A DNA stretch of 64,000 nt from Thalassotalea sp. ND16A (GCF_000764205.1 NZ_JQDZ01000068.1:124001-188000), one strand, 5' to 3'. Shown: positions 53,981 to 63,185, counted from the stretch's first letter. Translations and numbers: made by a program. Notes: a model not told the origin generated them from the sequence alone.

Positions 53981-54318
53981 AGGAAAAATTTTCTAATTTT
54001 TATTTATATATAAGACGCAAACAGTATATTCGAAAAGGGTGAGATAGCAAAGACTAGATAAAAAAAGACCCAACAGCCAATTGACAGATCGAGCTAATGG
54101 GTCCAGGGAGAAGGTTTATATAATTAATTATGGTTGATAATTTCAAAATAGCCTATTTTCAACACAACTTTTTTACTTTATTTGTGCAATTTTCTTCAAA
54201 TAAATGTTGGTTGTTTTATTTGTTGATAAATCACTTGTTACTTGACACTTTTAACTCTTCCTGTCATTTTAAACGCATGTTTTAAAAAATACTAAAATCT
54301 ATTGTTATTGGCGTTGTT
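53981..54318. other. 338-bp divergent promoter region (M2 peptidase / psrA-like)
   Basis: No gene. It holds the candidate psrA promoter and palindrome at 54242-54282. A GACCCA..TGGGTC pair (54068-54102) with AT-rich surroundings is a possible hairpin. Nothing else stands out. Confidence 0.4.
54242..54282 (+). promoter_or_regulatory. psrA-like promoter with PsrA-type palindrome
   Basis: TTGACA (54242-54247), 17 bp, then CATTTT as a weak -10. Overlapping the -10 and start site is AAACGCATGTTT (54271-54282), which fits the (G/C)AAAC-N2-4-GTTT(G/C) core of Pseudomonas PsrA sites in the inner eight bases. It points to autorepression. Confidence 0.5.
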
Positions 54319-54948
54319 ATGGATACAAAAACAAAAATATTAAATGCGGCAGAAATACTTTTTGCCGAAAAAGGTTTCACCGCCACCTCGCTGCGTGAAA
54401 TTACCAGCGATGCAGAAGTGAATTTAGCGGCAGTGAATTATCACTTTGGTTCGAAAAAAGAACTGATCAAAGCGCTGATGAAACGCTATCTTGATCAATT
54501 ATCACCGGTGCTGGTGTCGTCGTTAGTGAAAGTGAATGAACAAACACAAAAACCGACGTTAGAGCAGGTTTTCACCGCGTTCGTTGAGCCACTGTTAAGT
54601 TTGAACGCCTATCGACAAAATGGCACCAGCATATTTTTGCAGCTGCTCGGCAGAAGTTATACCGACAGCCAGGGCTTTTTACGTTGGTTTATCACCACCA
54701 ATTACCCTGGAATTATCGATAATTTTGTTACCGCCGTGCATCGTGCTTATCCAGAGCTTAGTACCGAAGACATTTTTTGGCGTTTACATTTTACTATGGG
54801 GACTGCGGTATTCACTATGTCTTCAACCGGTGCATTAATTGATATTGCCGAAAATGATTTTGGGGAAAAAGTGGATGTTGCCGGGGTGATTTATCGAATC
54901 ATTCCTTATGTAGCGGCCGGTGTTGGCGCACCTATTAGCCGAGTCTAA
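54319..54948 (+). CDS. PsrA-like TetR family regulator
   Basis: 209 residues. TetR helix-turn-helix: TKTKILNAAEILFAEKGFTATSLREITSDAEVNLAAVNYHFGSKKELI. The match to Pseudomonas PsrA is close through this part and again at IFLQLLG, DIFWRLHFTMG and AVFTMSSTGAL. PsrA senses long-chain fatty acids and represses beta-oxidation genes and itself. The next gene, nagZ, is 3 bp away; nagZ is near psrA in Pseudomonas too. A likely PsrA palindrome lies in its promoter. Confidence 0.85.
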   Translation: MDTKTKILNAAEILFAEKGFTATSLREITSDAEVNLAAVNYHFGSKKELIKALMKRYLDQLSPVLVSSLVKVNEQTQKPTLEQVFTAFVEPLLSLNAYRQNGTSIFLQLLGRSYTDSQGFLRWFITTNYPGIIDNFVTAVHRAYPELSTEDIFWRLHFTMGTAVFTMSSTGALIDIAENDFGEKVDVAGVIYRIIPYVAAGVGAPISRV

Positions 54949-54951
54949 GTA

Positions 54952-55974
54952 ATGTCGTCATTAATGATTGATGTGCAAGGCACATCATTAACGGCTGAAG
55001 ATAACGAGCTTATTGCTCATCCGAAAGTGGGCGGTCTAATTTTATTCAGCCGCAATTTTACCAGCCCAACGCAGTTAATGGCATTAAATAAAAGCATCAA
55101 AGCGATTAACCCTGAACTTCTCATTGCCGTAGATCATGAAGGCGGGCGAGTACAAAGATTTCGCCAAGGTTTTTCTAATATCCCGGCAATGGGAAAAATT
55201 TACCCTCAGGCGGCGAAAGCGTCTTCATCGTTGCAGCAAACTTTGTTTGACGCTGGTAATATCGCCACCAACATGGGCTATTTGATGGCTGTTGAAGTAC
55301 AGAGTGTTGGCATCGATATCAGCTTTGCCCCGGTGCTAGATATCGATGATATCAGTGATGTTATTGGTGACAGAGGTTTTCACCAAGAGCCCGAGATCAT
55401 CGAAAGTTTGGCCTGTGCTTTTATCAAAGGCATGAGGCAGGCCGGCATGAAGGCTACCGGAAAACATTTTCCGGGTCACGGCAGTGTCAAAGAAGACTCT
55501 CATGTGGCAATGGCTGTAGATAAGCGCAGTAAAAACGATATTTTTGCGAAAGATTTATTGGTATTCGAGCGAATGATCAAATCGAATCAACTCAGTGCAT
55601 TGATGCCCGCTCATGTAATTTATCCAAACGTTGATGACTTACCCGTTGGCTTTTCAGCGTTTTGGTTACAAACCATTCTAAGACAACAGCTTGGCTTTAA
55701 CGGCGTGATCTTTAGTGACGATTTATCGATGCAAGGTGCTACCCCCGCTGGCGGTTATGCTCAACGCTGTGAGGCTGCCTATCAGGCTGGTTGTGACATG
55801 CTACTGGTGTGTAACGACCGGGTAGGGGCAATTGCTGCGATTGATAATGCTAACTTACCGCGCCGAGCAGAGAGCGAGCGACGGGTGAAATCTATGTTAA
55901 ATAAGTCGGCGTATGATTTTTCTGAGCTGGATAAAAATCCAAATTGGCAAAAAAGTCGACAGTTTTTATTCTGA
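54952..55974 (+). CDS. nagZ: Beta-N-acetylglucosaminidase NagZ (GH3)
   Basis: 340 residues, cytoplasmic. It removes GlcNAc from muropeptides in peptidoglycan recycling and so feeds the AmpC-inducing pathway. The GH3 signature is KATGKHFPGHGSVKEDSHVAM, with His in KHFPGHG and the catalytic Asp in FSDDLSMQGA. DHEGGRVQRF is the conserved early loop. It begins 3 bp after the psrA-like stop and is almost certainly co-transcribed. Confidence 0.96.
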   Translation: MSSLMIDVQGTSLTAEDNELIAHPKVGGLILFSRNFTSPTQLMALNKSIKAINPELLIAVDHEGGRVQRFRQGFSNIPAMGKIYPQAAKASSSLQQTLFDAGNIATNMGYLMAVEVQSVGIDISFAPVLDIDDISDVIGDRGFHQEPEIIESLACAFIKGMRQAGMKATGKHFPGHGSVKEDSHVAMAVDKRSKNDIFAKDLLVFERMIKSNQLSALMPAHVIYPNVDDLPVGFSAFWLQTILRQQLGFNGVIFSDDLSMQGATPAGGYAQRCEAAYQAGCDMLLVCNDRVGAIAAIDNANLPRRAESERRVKSMLNKSAYDFSELDKNPNWQKSRQFLF

Positions 55975-56117
55975 TCTTACTCTATTAGTTCCAATTTAAT
56001 TGATGATTGAATTTGCCTACTTAAGGATTGGATGACTACATGAGAAGATATTGTTAATTTGCATTCAACCAAAAGCAGAATAGGTCTAACCTAGCCTTAA
56101 TCGAGATAATAAGAATA

Positions 56118-57494
56118 ATGAGCATCACTAGACAGCACTTCATTTTGATTGCACCAGTATTGGCAGTAGCGTTTTACTTCTTTTTGTCTGGTTCGGGGGT
56201 TGACAGTAAACCATCAGTTGCAGCAGCAATAACGTTATTAACCGTTATTTGGTGGGTAACTGAGCCGATACCCATTCCTGCCACATCACTCGTACCTTTC
56301 GCACTACTGCCATTGTTCGGCATTCTTGACCATAAAGCAGTAGCTGCATCATTAGGTAGTCACGTTATCTTATTACTGATGGGGGCATTCATGCTTTCTA
56401 AGTCATTAGAGAAGAGTGGTGCCCATGAAAGACTAGCCGTCTACATGGTGAAAATGGTAGGTGTAACCAGTGGCAGAAGGTTAGTACTAGGCTTCATGCT
56501 AGCTGCTGGCTTCCTAAGTATGTGGATATCTAATACAGCAACCACATTAATTATGTTACCGATGGCTTTAGCTATCCTGAGCCATATTGATAATAGAAAG
56601 CTAAAGGTAGCACTGATACTAGGTATTGCCTATGCGGCTAGCGTAGGCGGATTAGGCTCACTTATCGGAACCCCCCCTAACATAATATTTGCCGGCATAT
56701 ATGAAGAACATACAGGCAAAGAGTTTGGTTTCCTTGCATGGATGAAAATAGGCGTACCAGTAGTCCTTGTAGCATTGCCCATAATGGCTTTGTGGTTAAC
56801 TCGTAACGTAAAACTTGAGCATGAGATAATCTTACCTGAGCTAGGTGAATGGAGACCAGAAGAGAAACGTACATTATGGGTATTTGGTTTAACGGCTTTA
56901 GCATGGATAACCAGAGGTGAACCATTCGGAGGATGGAGTTCACTGCTTGATATTAAGATAGCTGGCGATAGCACAGTAGCTCTGTTCTCAGTTGTTGTAA
57001 TGTTTCTGGTTTCTAATGGTAAAGGCGGCAGGTTACTCGATTGGGATACAGCTAAGTCCATTCCATGGGGTATGCTGCTACTGTTTGCTGGCGGTATTGC
57101 TATCGCTAAAGGTTTTACTGCTTCAGGTTTGAGTGCAATACTCGGTGAGTGGTTAACGTCACTATCAAATCTGCCACCGGTGCTAATGATATTAACCATC
57201 TGCTTAGTAGTAACTTACTTAACTGAGATAACCAGCAATACAGCTACCGCTACGCTGTTAATGCCGATATTAGCTGTTGCAGCTATATCATCAGGGTTTG
57301 ATCCTGTAGTGCTTATGATCCCTGCTGCGATGGCTGCTAGTTGTGCTTTCATGCTTCCTGTAGCCACAGCACCAAACGCAATAGCGTATGGGACAGGGGA
57401 AATTGGAATTCAAGATATGGTTAAAGAAGGGGCCATCCTGAGCTTCATCGTATCAAGCATTGTCGCCATGGTATGTTACGCACTACTTATGTAG
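56118..57494 (+). CDS. SLC13/DASS family sodium:anion symporter
   Basis: 458 residues with about 11-12 membrane segments. The Na+/substrate motif SNTATTLIMLP occurs near residue 138 and the related ITSNTATATLLMP near residue 375, as in bacterial INDY/VcINDY-type carriers of C4-dicarboxylates or citrate. GSLIGTPPNIIFAG and TEITSNT are typical. Compared with its neighbours it uses many AGA/AGG (Arg), CTA (Leu) and GTA (Val) codons, e.g. the run around 56450-56520, which hints at foreign origin. Monocistronic with a strong terminator. Confidence 0.92.
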   Translation: MSITRQHFILIAPVLAVAFYFFLSGSGVDSKPSVAAAITLLTVIWWVTEPIPIPATSLVPFALLPLFGILDHKAVAASLGSHVILLLMGAFMLSKSLEKSGAHERLAVYMVKMVGVTSGRRLVLGFMLAAGFLSMWISNTATTLIMLPMALAILSHIDNRKLKVALILGIAYAASVGGLGSLIGTPPNIIFAGIYEEHTGKEFGFLAWMKIGVPVVLVALPIMALWLTRNVKLEHEIILPELGEWRPEEKRTLWVFGLTALAWITRGEPFGGWSSLLDIKIAGDSTVALFSVVVMFLVSNGKGGRLLDWDTAKSIPWGMLLLFAGGIAIAKGFTASGLSAILGEWLTSLSNLPPVLMILTICLVVTYLTEITSNTATATLLMPILAVAAISSGFDPVVLMIPAAMAASCAFMLPVATAPNAIAYGTGEIGIQDMVKEGAILSFIVSSIVAMVCYALLM

Positions 57495-57512
57495 GTTAGT
57501 AATCATACCCAC

Positions 57513-57552
57513 AATAAAAAGAAAGGAGCTTAAATGCTCCTTTCTTTTTATT
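57513..57552. terminator. Terminator of the SLC13 gene
   Basis: AATAAAAAGAAAGGAGC (57513-57529) pairs with GCTCCTTTCTTTTTATT (57536-57552) around a 6-bp loop, and may also work for the convergent gene at 57590. Confidence 0.85.
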
Positions 57553-57589
57553 GCCATTACAGCAAGTTTTTAAGCGGTTAATTTATTGG

Positions 57590-58033
57590 TCAGTTTATCC
57601 AGCCTTGCTTTACCGCCTTGTTAGAGAGCATCACCAAAAGAAAGGCAATGATAATCACCATTACTGGCATCACCGCACCACCTGGACCAAACACTTCATA
57701 TGAGTTACTGATAAAGAAGGCATGAAACATTTGCACTATGATTGCTCCTAGAGAAACCATCAGCAGATTTTTGGCAACGGCCTTTTTTAATGCCAAAAAC
57801 AAGCAACCTAAGGCACCACAAAATACGGCACAAGCAAAGGCGATGGTTGCCCAAAGCGGGGTTGTTTGATGCAAATTCTGCTCTGCTTCGCTGAGAGCCG
57901 CTAGTTGTTCAGCAGTCATGGTTTGCCCTGAGATAAATGCCATTACCCCCATCAAATTCCATATTAACGCCATAACGGCAACCACAGTAAACCAATTAGG
58001 CAGTTTAGTTGAATTACCCATATTTTCGCTCAT
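57590..58033 (-). CDS. Four-helix inner-membrane protein, unknown
   Basis: 147 residues with four membrane segments: residues 15-35, 60-82, 90-108, and 118-136. The first helix contains ALIWNLMGVMAF. I know such proteins as uncharacterised membrane proteins of marine gammaproteobacteria, sometimes labelled sugar transporters without evidence. It lies 26 bp behind dsbB and is probably co-transcribed with it. Confidence 0.75.
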   Translation of the reverse strand: MSENMGNSTKLPNWFTVVAVMALIWNLMGVMAFISGQTMTAEQLAALSEAEQNLHQTTPLWATIAFACAVFCGALGCLFLALKKAVAKNLLMVSLGAIIVQMFHAFFISNSYEVFGPGGAVMPVMVIIIAFLLVMLSNKAVKQGWIN

Positions 58034-58059
58034 ATTATCCTCTTAGATTATTTTATTAA

Positions 58060-58593
58060 TTATGATAAATTTTTATTATTCAACAGGTTAACTATACGAG
58101 AAGTGAAAAACAATGCAAATAGGGCAGTATAAACAGCATAAACCACTATCATCCATTGTGGCATCGAATAGCCGATAAAGGACCAGGAAATTTCACCACA
58201 GTCACCGGTAGCCTCAAAGATGGCAGGCAACCACTGATGCAAAGGTAACCAGCTAGGGAAGTTTGGCACAAAATCGCAACTGTAAAATAATGAACCGGCA
58301 TTGGCTTGCATATCCACGTGTTCAATGGCGATAAGCAGGCCCCAAATTGCACCAACAGCCCATAATACAAACGCGGCAAGTCTGACAATTTGTGACTTAT
58401 TGCCGACAGCGCCAATGACTCCGGCAATAATAATTGCGATTATGGCAACGCGTTGATAAATGCACATGATACATGGCTCTAAACCCATGCCATATTGAAA
58501 AAATAATGCACATAACTCCAAGCCTAAAGCGGAACCAGCCAACAGCCACCAGGACAAGGGAGTTAAAACAAAGTTATTGAGACGATTTAACAT
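58060..58593 (-). CDS. dsbB: Disulfide bond formation protein B
   Basis: 177 residues, four membrane segments. It passes electrons from periplasmic DsbA to quinone. The first Cys pair is in [12 protein letters not shown] near residues 41/44 and the second in YSCDFVP and [10 protein letters not shown] (near residues 104 and 132). Downstream of nhaB on the same strand, about 118 bp away, with a terminator between them. The dsbB next to nhaB order is known from E. coli and Vibrio. Confidence 0.96.
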   Translation of the reverse strand: MLNRLNNFVLTPLSWWLLAGSALGLELCALFFQYGMGLEPCIMCIYQRVAIIAIIIAGVIGAVGNKSQIVRLAAFVLWAVGAIWGLLIAIEHVDMQANAGSLFYSCDFVPNFPSWLPLHQWLPAIFEATGDCGEISWSFIGYSMPQWMIVVYAVYTALFALFFTSRIVNLLNNKNLS

Positions 58594-58640
58594 ATTATTG
58601 TTATTCCAAGTTAATTCTAGAGATATTTAAGTTTGGCATT

Positions 58641-58659
58641 TATACCAAGTGGGCTGAGT
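58641..58659 (-). repeat. Weak TATACCAAGT repeat-like motif
   Basis: TATACCAAGTGGGCTGAGT resembles only the outer ten bases of the TATANCAAGTTGATTAA family. Likely chance or a degenerate remnant. Confidence 0.2.
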
Positions 58660-58665
58660 ATACAT

Positions 58666-58692
58666 AAAAAAAGCGCCCGTAGGCGCTTTTAA
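58666..58692 (-). terminator. Terminator of nhaB
   Basis: AAAAGCGCC (58669-58677) pairs with GGCGCTTTT (58682-58690) around CGTA. The A-run ahead becomes a T-run on the minus strand, 20-40 bp after the nhaB stop. Confidence 0.85.
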
Positions 58693-58711
58693 AATGTTAA
58701 TTTTTATGAAT

Positions 58712-60298
58712 TTAGTGGTTCGGAGTGCCACCACCATCAGTGACACTGTGATGATGAATCAAGTCCATTTGGTAGAACAACTCGGTATATTCCACTAAGG
58801 TACCCGAATAAATCATTGCCAAACCAGCTAGGGTTAATACTACCGTGTATGGTATAGCCATATACACCATGCGACCGTAAGATAAACGCACTAATGGCGC
58901 CAGAGCCGAGGTCAACAAGAATAAAAATGCAGCCTGGCCGTTTGGTGTCGCAACCGAAGGTAAGTTAGTTCCGGTGTTAATCGCTACCGCCAACATATCA
59001 AATTGATCGCGAGTAATTTGACCGGCTAACAGGGCTTTCTTCACCTCGGTGATATAAACGGTACCGACAAATACGTTGTCAGACACCATAGATAGAAAAC
59101 CATTGGCCAAATAGAACATCACCAACTGCATATCGCCTTCAAAGGTTAATACCCAGGTAATGACTGGTGTGAATAATTGTTGGTCAATTATTACCGCAAC
59201 AACGGCAAAAAATACCGCGAGTAGGGCGGTAAATGGCAACGCTTCTTCGAAGGCATGACCAATTTGGTGCTCTTCAATAATACCGGTAAATGACGTGGCC
59301 AAAATAATAACGGTTAAACCGATTAAACCGACCGAGGCCAAATGCAGGGCAAGGCCAACAATTAGCCACACAGCAATTAGCCCCTGGGCAAATAATTTGG
59401 CTTTATCAGAGGTAGTACGTTGGCTAGATTCTTCTTCGTCAAACTCTACCAACACTTTACGTACGTTATCTGGCAGTTCCACGCCATAAGAAAATACTTT
59501 AAATTTTTCCACCAGAAAACAGGTAAGTAAACCGAAAAATAAAACTGGCACGGTAACTGGCGCCATGCGGATGGCAAACTCGATAAAGTCCCAACCGGCT
59601 TGCTCGCCAATGATTAAATTTTGTGGTTCGCCGACTTTAGTCATTACCCCACCTAAGGCAGTACCAACACCAGCATGCATTAACAGGTTACGCAGATAAG
59701 CGCGAAACTCTTGCAAGTCATCACGAGAATAATCTGGCAGTTCATGGTCTGAGGTATGGTCATGACTGTGACTTGAATGTTTACCGGAGGCAACTTTGTG
59801 ATAAACCGAATAGAAACCAATGGCAACACTGATGATAACGGCAATTACCGTTAACGCATCTAAGAACGCGGATAAAAACGCACTGGCAAAACAAAATAGT
59901 AATGACACCACAATTTTGGATTTCACTTTGGTGATTATTTTTGTGAATAAAAATAACAACAAATTTTTCATGAAATAAATGCCGGCAACCATAAAGATCA
60001 ACAGCAAGATCACTTCTAAGTTAATGGTTAGCTCATGAAGTACTTGTTTCGATGACGTCATGCCGATGGCGACAGCTTGAATGGCTAGCAAGCCACCCGG
60101 TTGCAAAGGATAGCACTTTAGTGCCATAGCTAAGGTGAAGATAAACTCTAACACTAATGCCCAACCCGCCATATATGGCGAAACAAAGAAAAAGAGAATA
60201 GGGTTTAAGATAAGGAAACTAATTATGGTGAGCTTATACCATTGCGGTGCCTGACCTAAAAAGTTACGGTATATCGCTTGCATATATGATTGTTGCAT
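58712..60298 (-). CDS. nhaB: Na+/H+ antiporter NhaB
   Basis: 528 residues, the NhaB length, with about 12 membrane segments. It exports Na+ for protons, which suits a marine organism. [64 protein letters not shown] and [14 protein letters not shown] with [18 protein letters not shown] are NhaB family motifs. It diverges from fadR across 236 bp, an arrangement shared with E. coli. Confidence 0.97.
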   Translation of the reverse strand: MQQSYMQAIYRNFLGQAPQWYKLTIISFLILNPILFFFVSPYMAGWALVLEFIFTLAMALKCYPLQPGGLLAIQAVAIGMTSSKQVLHELTINLEVILLLIFMVAGIYFMKNLLLFLFTKIITKVKSKIVVSLLFCFASAFLSAFLDALTVIAVIISVAIGFYSVYHKVASGKHSSHSHDHTSDHELPDYSRDDLQEFRAYLRNLLMHAGVGTALGGVMTKVGEPQNLIIGEQAGWDFIEFAIRMAPVTVPVLFFGLLTCFLVEKFKVFSYGVELPDNVRKVLVEFDEEESSQRTTSDKAKLFAQGLIAVWLIVGLALHLASVGLIGLTVIILATSFTGIIEEHQIGHAFEEALPFTALLAVFFAVVAVIIDQQLFTPVITWVLTFEGDMQLVMFYLANGFLSMVSDNVFVGTVYITEVKKALLAGQITRDQFDMLAVAINTGTNLPSVATPNGQAAFLFLLTSALAPLVRLSYGRMVYMAIPYTVVLTLAGLAMIYSGTLVEYTELFYQMDLIHHHSVTDGGGTPNH

Positions 60299-60425
60299 GT
60301 CGCTACCTTGGTTGATTTTTAAACGAAATGTGAATGATTTTTATTTGGACCACATATTAAGACACTAATAAGCAAGGGTAAACAGCAATTTTATTTAATT
60401 TTGATGTAAATCACATATATTAATC

Positions 60426-60454
60426 TTGACATCCTCTGGTACAATCAGTTTATA
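60426..60454 (+). promoter_or_regulatory. fadR promoter with FadR-like operator in the spacer
   Basis: TTGACA (60426-60431), 17 bp, TTTATA (60449-60454). Spanning the spacer and -10 is CTCTGGTACAATCAGTT (60434-60450), which I match at 13 of 17 positions to the E. coli fadBA operator (ATCTGGTACGACCAGAT) from memory. The position would block polymerase, so fadR is probably autorepressed. Confidence 0.55.
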
Positions 60455-60534
60455 TAGCATATATGAAGTATTCACTTAACAACCCGCATCTATCACTCAG
60501 GGTCTTGTTAACGTCTCTACCAGTGGAATAATAA

Positions 60535-61245
60535 ATGATAATAAAAGCCCAAAGCCCTGCCGGCTTTGCCGAACAGTATATTGTAGAGTCAATTTGGAAC
60601 GGTGGTTTTCCTCCTGGTTCAATATTACCAGCAGAAAGAGAGTTGTCTGAATTAATTGGTGTTACTCGCACCACCTTACGGGAAGTATTGCAGCGATTAG
60701 CCAGAGATGGTTGGTTAACCATTCAGCATGGTAAACCCACCAAAGTGAATAATTTTTGGGAGTCTTGCAGCTTAAATATCTTAAGTAAACTCACCGAACT
60801 CGATCAAGAAGGCATTCCTGATCTGGTAGAAAACTTATTGTCAGCGCGTACCAACATCAGTGCAATTTATGTTCGAGCGGCGATTAAAGAAAATGCTGAA
60901 AAGGTTATTGAGCTGTTAACTAACTGCCTTGAAGCCAGTAGTGATGGCGATGAATTTGCCCAAAACGATTATCAGCTCCATCATGATTTGGCCTTAGCTT
61001 CCAGTAATCCAATTTATGTATTGGTGTTAAATGGCTTTAAAAACCTATACTCACGATTAGGTGGGTTGTATTTTGCTAATGATGATGCCAGAGCATTAAC
61101 TCTGCAGTTTTATCAAAATTTGATCAATTTGGCCAAACAAGAGCAATTTAATGAATCGGTATTTGCGGTACGTGAATATGGTATTGCCTCAGCTAAAGTT
61201 TGGGCTGAATTAAAAGATGATGTATTAAAAGAACTGGTTCTGTAA
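60535..61245 (+). CDS. fadR: Fatty-acid-responsive regulator FadR
   Basis: 236 residues. GntR-type winged helix ILPAERELSELIGVTRTTLREVLQRLARDGWLTIQHGKPTKVNNFWESC carries the FadR recognition residues (ERELSELIGVTRTTLR, HGKPTKVN) almost unchanged from E. coli. The C-terminal acyl-CoA-binding domain has LNILSKLTELD and LLSARTNISAIYVRAAI. FadR represses fad genes and activates fabA/fabB until long-chain acyl-CoA binds. An AAGT-type weak site and ATAATAA precede the ATG. A strong terminator follows. Confidence 0.96.
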   Translation: MIIKAQSPAGFAEQYIVESIWNGGFPPGSILPAERELSELIGVTRTTLREVLQRLARDGWLTIQHGKPTKVNNFWESCSLNILSKLTELDQEGIPDLVENLLSARTNISAIYVRAAIKENAEKVIELLTNCLEASSDGDEFAQNDYQLHHDLALASSNPIYVLVLNGFKNLYSRLGGLYFANDDARALTLQFYQNLINLAKQEQFNESVFAVREYGIASAKVWAELKDDVLKELVL

Positions 61246-61266
61246 AAATTAATCGGCTGAATTCAC

Positions 61267-61304
61267 AAAAAAACAGCAGCAATGAGTTGCTGTTTTTTTT
61301 TGCT
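61267..61304 (+). terminator. Terminator of fadR
   Basis: An A-rich stem with CAGCAA and TTGCTG around TGAG, then nine T's, about 25 bp after the fadR stop. Confidence 0.85.
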
Positions 61305-61456
61305 CATCTATGTGCTCAAATTCCCGCGCCATGTAGGGGGAAGAGGGAATGTTTTATCAAAAATAAGTCCCAGGAACGATTAATAGTGGATTTGCGATAA
61401 AAACCTAGTAAACTAGTCGGATATTATTTTACTCATTATTGCATCTAGAGGAACCT

Positions 61457-61789
61457 ATGGAAACTATCGATAAAATCAAACAACAGATCTCAGAAAACCC
61501 TATCCTTTTATTTATGAAAGGCTCTCCAAAATTACCAAGTTGTGGTTTTTCTTCGCAAGCATCACAAGCGCTAATGGCCTGTGGCGAAAAGTTTGCCTTT
61601 GTTGATATCTTGCAAAACCCTGATATCCGTGCGGAACTACCAAAGTATGCAAACTGGCCAACATTTCCACAATTGTGGGTTGATGGTGAATTAGTCGGTG
61701 GCTGTGACATCATTATGGAAATGTACCAACAAGGTGAGTTACAACCGCTAGTCAAAGAAACTGCTGAAAAATATAAAGCAGCAGAATAA
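61457..61789 (+). CDS. grxD: Monothiol glutaredoxin Grx4
   Basis: 110 residues from the ATG at 61457 (GAGGA just before it); an upstream TTG at 61439 would add six residues but is unlikely. The Cys29-G-F-S motif (SCGFS), TFPQLWVDGELVGGCDI and the C-terminal YQQGEL mark the Fe-S-binding class. Grx4 carries and delivers [2Fe-2S] clusters with glutathione and BolA. Glutathione use here is of interest beside the BshA-like gene. Located upstream of the peroxiredoxin. Confidence 0.96.
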   Translation: METIDKIKQQISENPILLFMKGSPKLPSCGFSSQASQALMACGEKFAFVDILQNPDIRAELPKYANWPTFPQLWVDGELVGGCDIIMEMYQQGELQPLVKETAEKYKAAE

Positions 61790-61860
61790 AAAATTTCCGT
61801 AACACTTGTTTTTCTAGTAAATGTATCCATATTTATTGATTACAAGTTTACATTACTTTC

Positions 61861-61902
61861 GATCTGCATAAACACACAGTTGATTTCATACTTATGCAGA
61901 TC
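61861..61902 (+). repeat. Inverted repeat GATCTGCATAA..TTATGCAGATC in the peroxiredoxin leader
   Basis: Arms 61861-61871 and 61892-61902 are perfect 11-mers with a 20-bp spacer, ending 32 bp before the peroxiredoxin ATG. Either an operator with two half-sites or a leader hairpin. No classical OxyR spacing is seen. Confidence 0.65.
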
Positions 61903-61934
61903 TAACATTTAACAAAAAATAATTGGAGAAAACC

Positions 61935-62540
61935 ATGAGTGTATTAGTTGGTCGTCAAGCACCAGATTTTACTGCCGCGGCGGTACTAGGAAGCGGTGAA
62001 ATTGTTGATAATTTTAACCTATCCGAAGCCATTAAAGGTAAAAAAGCCGTTATCTTTTTCTATCCTCTAGATTTTACTTTTGTATGTCCGTCTGAGCTAA
62101 TTGCTTTTGACCACCGTATGGATGATTTTAAGAGCCGTGGTGTAGAAGTTATCGGTGTTTCTATCGATTCACAATTTACCCACAATGCATGGCGTAATAC
62201 TCCGGTAAACGATGGCGGTATTGGTCCAGTTCAATATCCATTGGTTGCTGATGTTAAACATGAAATTTGTCAAGCATACGATGTTGAGCATCCAGGTGCC
62301 GGCGTTGCATTCCGTGGTTCATTCTTAATTGATGAAGAAGGTAATGTTCGTCACCAGGTAGTAAACGATCTTCCTCTTGGTCGAAACGTCGATGAAATGT
62401 TACGTATGATCGATGCTTTACAATTTCACCAAGATCACGGTGAAGTATGTCCAGCGGGCTGGAACAAAGGTGACAAAGGCATGACAGCTTCTACCGAAGG
62501 TGTTGCTTCTTACCTAGCGGATAACGCTGACAACTTATAA
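61935..62540 (+). CDS. 2-Cys peroxiredoxin (AhpC/Prx1 type)
   Basis: 201 residues from the ATG at 61935, which follows GGAGAAAACC at good distance; a TTG four codons upstream is unlikely. It reduces H2O2 and organic peroxides. The peroxidatic Cys is residue 51 in FVCPSE and the resolving Cys near 172 is in EVCPAGW. The sequence is the bacterial 'typical 2-Cys' type, close to those of Colwellia and Shewanella. The reductant (AhpF, thioredoxin or other thiol) is not known. It has its own terminator and inverted-repeat leader. Confidence 0.94.
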   Translation: MSVLVGRQAPDFTAAAVLGSGEIVDNFNLSEAIKGKKAVIFFYPLDFTFVCPSELIAFDHRMDDFKSRGVEVIGVSIDSQFTHNAWRNTPVNDGGIGPVQYPLVADVKHEICQAYDVEHPGAGVAFRGSFLIDEEGNVRHQVVNDLPLGRNVDEMLRMIDALQFHQDHGEVCPAGWNKGDKGMTASTEGVASYLADNADNL

Positions 62541-62563
62541 TTTAAATCACTTTAGATTTAATC

Positions 62564-62590
62564 AAAAAGCTGCCAATGGCAGCTTTTTTT
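62564..62590 (+). terminator. Terminator of the peroxiredoxin gene
   Basis: AAAAAGCTGCC (62564-62574) pairs with GGCAGCTTTTT around AAT, then T's. Confidence 0.9.
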
Positions 62591-62733
62591 TCATATAGAT
62601 AAAGTTATATTTTAGAATTGCACTACACTTAAAAAAATACAGTCGGTTTGTCATTTAAAAATGCCAGATTACTGTTAATGATTGTTTTAGTTATATATTA
62701 CTATTTGTATGTCAAAAATCACGGATTGGATCT

Positions 62734-63129
62734 ATGAGACTGAGTAAACCTTTGTATGAAAAACTTCCCCATTTATATTTTTTTGTAGGGGTTTACCTAT
62801 TTTATTCTTATGATGAAATAGGAGCCATTATTGCTGCCGTCATCTTTTATTTCGTGGGTTCGGTAGTGTATGTAAAAAGGTCAGGTTATCGTCGTAAAAA
62901 CCGAATCAGTCAAACCGTAAACCATATGCGAATTCCAGATGTTATCTACGAATATTTTCCATTTGTATTTTTAGCGGCTAGCTTGATATTTTTTAAATAC
63001 TTGCATCAGCCGTTATTCTTAGGTGCAGCGCTTTTATTAGGCTTAGTTGCAATAAAAAGTTTGATTTTACGCCAGCAATCTAGAAAAGCAAATCCGCTAA
63101 GTGCTGGCGCAGGGCATAAAATGTTTTAA
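62734..63129 (+). CDS. Small membrane protein of unknown family
   Basis: 131 residues with three or four hydrophobic segments: about residues 12-24, 29-48, 73-86 and 90-108. A basic stretch (KRSGYRRKNRISQT) sits in the middle and a basic tail (RQQSRKANP) ends it. Good start region, GGAT upstream of the ATG. No family recognised; convergent with rnt. Confidence 0.65.
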   Translation: MRLSKPLYEKLPHLYFFVGVYLFYSYDEIGAIIAAVIFYFVGSVVYVKRSGYRRKNRISQTVNHMRIPDVIYEYFPFVFLAASLIFFKYLHQPLFLGAALLLGLVAIKSLILRQQSRKANPLSAGAGHKMF

Positions 63130-63185
63130 AAATGTTCGATGATGATCACAATTCATAAAAGCAATGAGTCACTCAGCGACAGGTC

